Shown here one piece after another: positions 63,924-64,000 of a stretch of 64,000 nt of DNA. The stretch is taken from the NCBI RefSeq assembly GCF_009707485.1, contig NZ_CP046121.1, forward strand, positions 2,418,001 to 2,482,000. Reading direction: 5' to 3'. How positions within the stretch are numbered: position 1 is the stretch's first letter; each line of letters starts with the position of its first letter. The notes beneath the pieces are model-generated. The model saw only the letters and a program-made list of their open reading frames with translations. It made no database searches and was not told the origin of the DNA. Made by a program: the position numbers and the translations under genes. The stretch is from Nostocoides sp. HKS02 (GTDB lineage: Bacteria; Actinomycetota; Actinomycetes; Actinomycetales; Dermatophilaceae).

Positions 63924-64000
63924 TCAGCTGGTGTAGACGGTGCCGTCGCGCACGACCACGGCGACGGTGGGCAGCGGACTCGGTGCGGGGCCGGCCACCA
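63924..64000 (-). CDS. Possible amidohydrolase C-terminus (cut by window edge)
   Basis: The last 24 codons only: PLPTVAVVVRDGTVYTS followed by a stop. Such a 'V(V)VRDG(x)V' ending is common in amidohydrolases of the imidazolonepropionase type. The main body lies outside the window. The 9-bp distance to the small peptide gene on the same strand suggests an operon. Confidence 0.4.
   Translation of the reverse strand, partial: VAGPAPSPLPTVAVVVRDGTVYTS

Overview
The window is high-GC actinobacterial DNA (about 70% or more by eye). It carries several actinobacterial markers: a WhiB regulator, a Holin-X family protein, a DUF4244 pilin, an actinobacterial-type small SRP RNA, and many genes with a TANNNT -10 box only 6-7 nt before the start codon (leaderless mRNAs). 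From about 10.0 to 26.6 kb the gene order resembles the mycobacterial block from ephE/marP through nth, crp, the Rv3677c-Rv3680 homologues, whiB4 and ponA2 to Rv3683. An Intrasporangiaceae-like member of the Micrococcales is my best guess, at modest confidence. Nothing shows a plasmid, prophage or CRISPR array.

Layout. 0-4.1 kb: a minus-strand Tad/Flp pilus operon (CpaE/Ssd-like protein, TadA, TadB, TadC, DUF4244 pilin, TadE and a cut TadE-like gene), with mostly overlapping start and stop codons. 4.1-4.7 kb: a 625-bp spacer holding two strong hairpins. 4.7-13.3 kb: a degenerate Fic-fold protein, a frameshifted secreted protein, acetyl-CoA synthetase, a glycerophosphodiesterase, a flavin reductase coupled to NhaA, Holin-X and an EphE-like hydrolase. 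13.3-26.6 kb: MarP, CoA-type Nudix, Nth, Crp, MBL hydrolase, Nudix, RidA, DUF4177, a paired Get3/ArsA-like ATPase, WhiB, PonA2-type PBP, YqeY and a metallophosphoesterase. 26.7-28.9 kb: tRNA-Pro followed by a small accessory patch with decayed and unknown ORFs. 28.9-36.8 kb: a secreted alpha-amylase, an iron-permease-like protein, a FUSC-type membrane protein, an MBL hydrolase, and a DUF362-like gene coupled to an epimerase. 36.7-40.6 kb: a five-gene minus-strand cluster of proteins I cannot assign (helical/Ig-like, His- and Cys-rich, Ig-like, Thr-rich repeat, beta-propeller-like), next to an acyl-CoA synthetase. 42.5-49 kb: PPi-type phosphofructokinase, an envelope group (L,D-transpeptidase, M15 peptidase, LytR_C protein), asd and lysC. 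49-55 kb: an ABC exporter, DUF5063, recR, dnaX, SRP RNA and tRNA-Ser. 55-64 kb: an AEC transporter, a HerA-like ATPase, a second LytR_C protein, a NarL-type two-component system, a GH15 enzyme and a cut gene.

Three observations stand out. The heptamer GTATGCC/GGCATAC occurs about 56 times (manual count), roughly ten times what base composition predicts, on both strands and in all reading frames. Single-base indels break at least five conserved genes (crp twice, asd, a FUSC protein, a DUF362-like protein and an AMIN-like protein). Because asd is normally essential and three of the indels share one local context, sequencing error is the likely cause. Finally, the five-gene cluster at 36.7-40.6 kb is the best candidate for an undescribed system.
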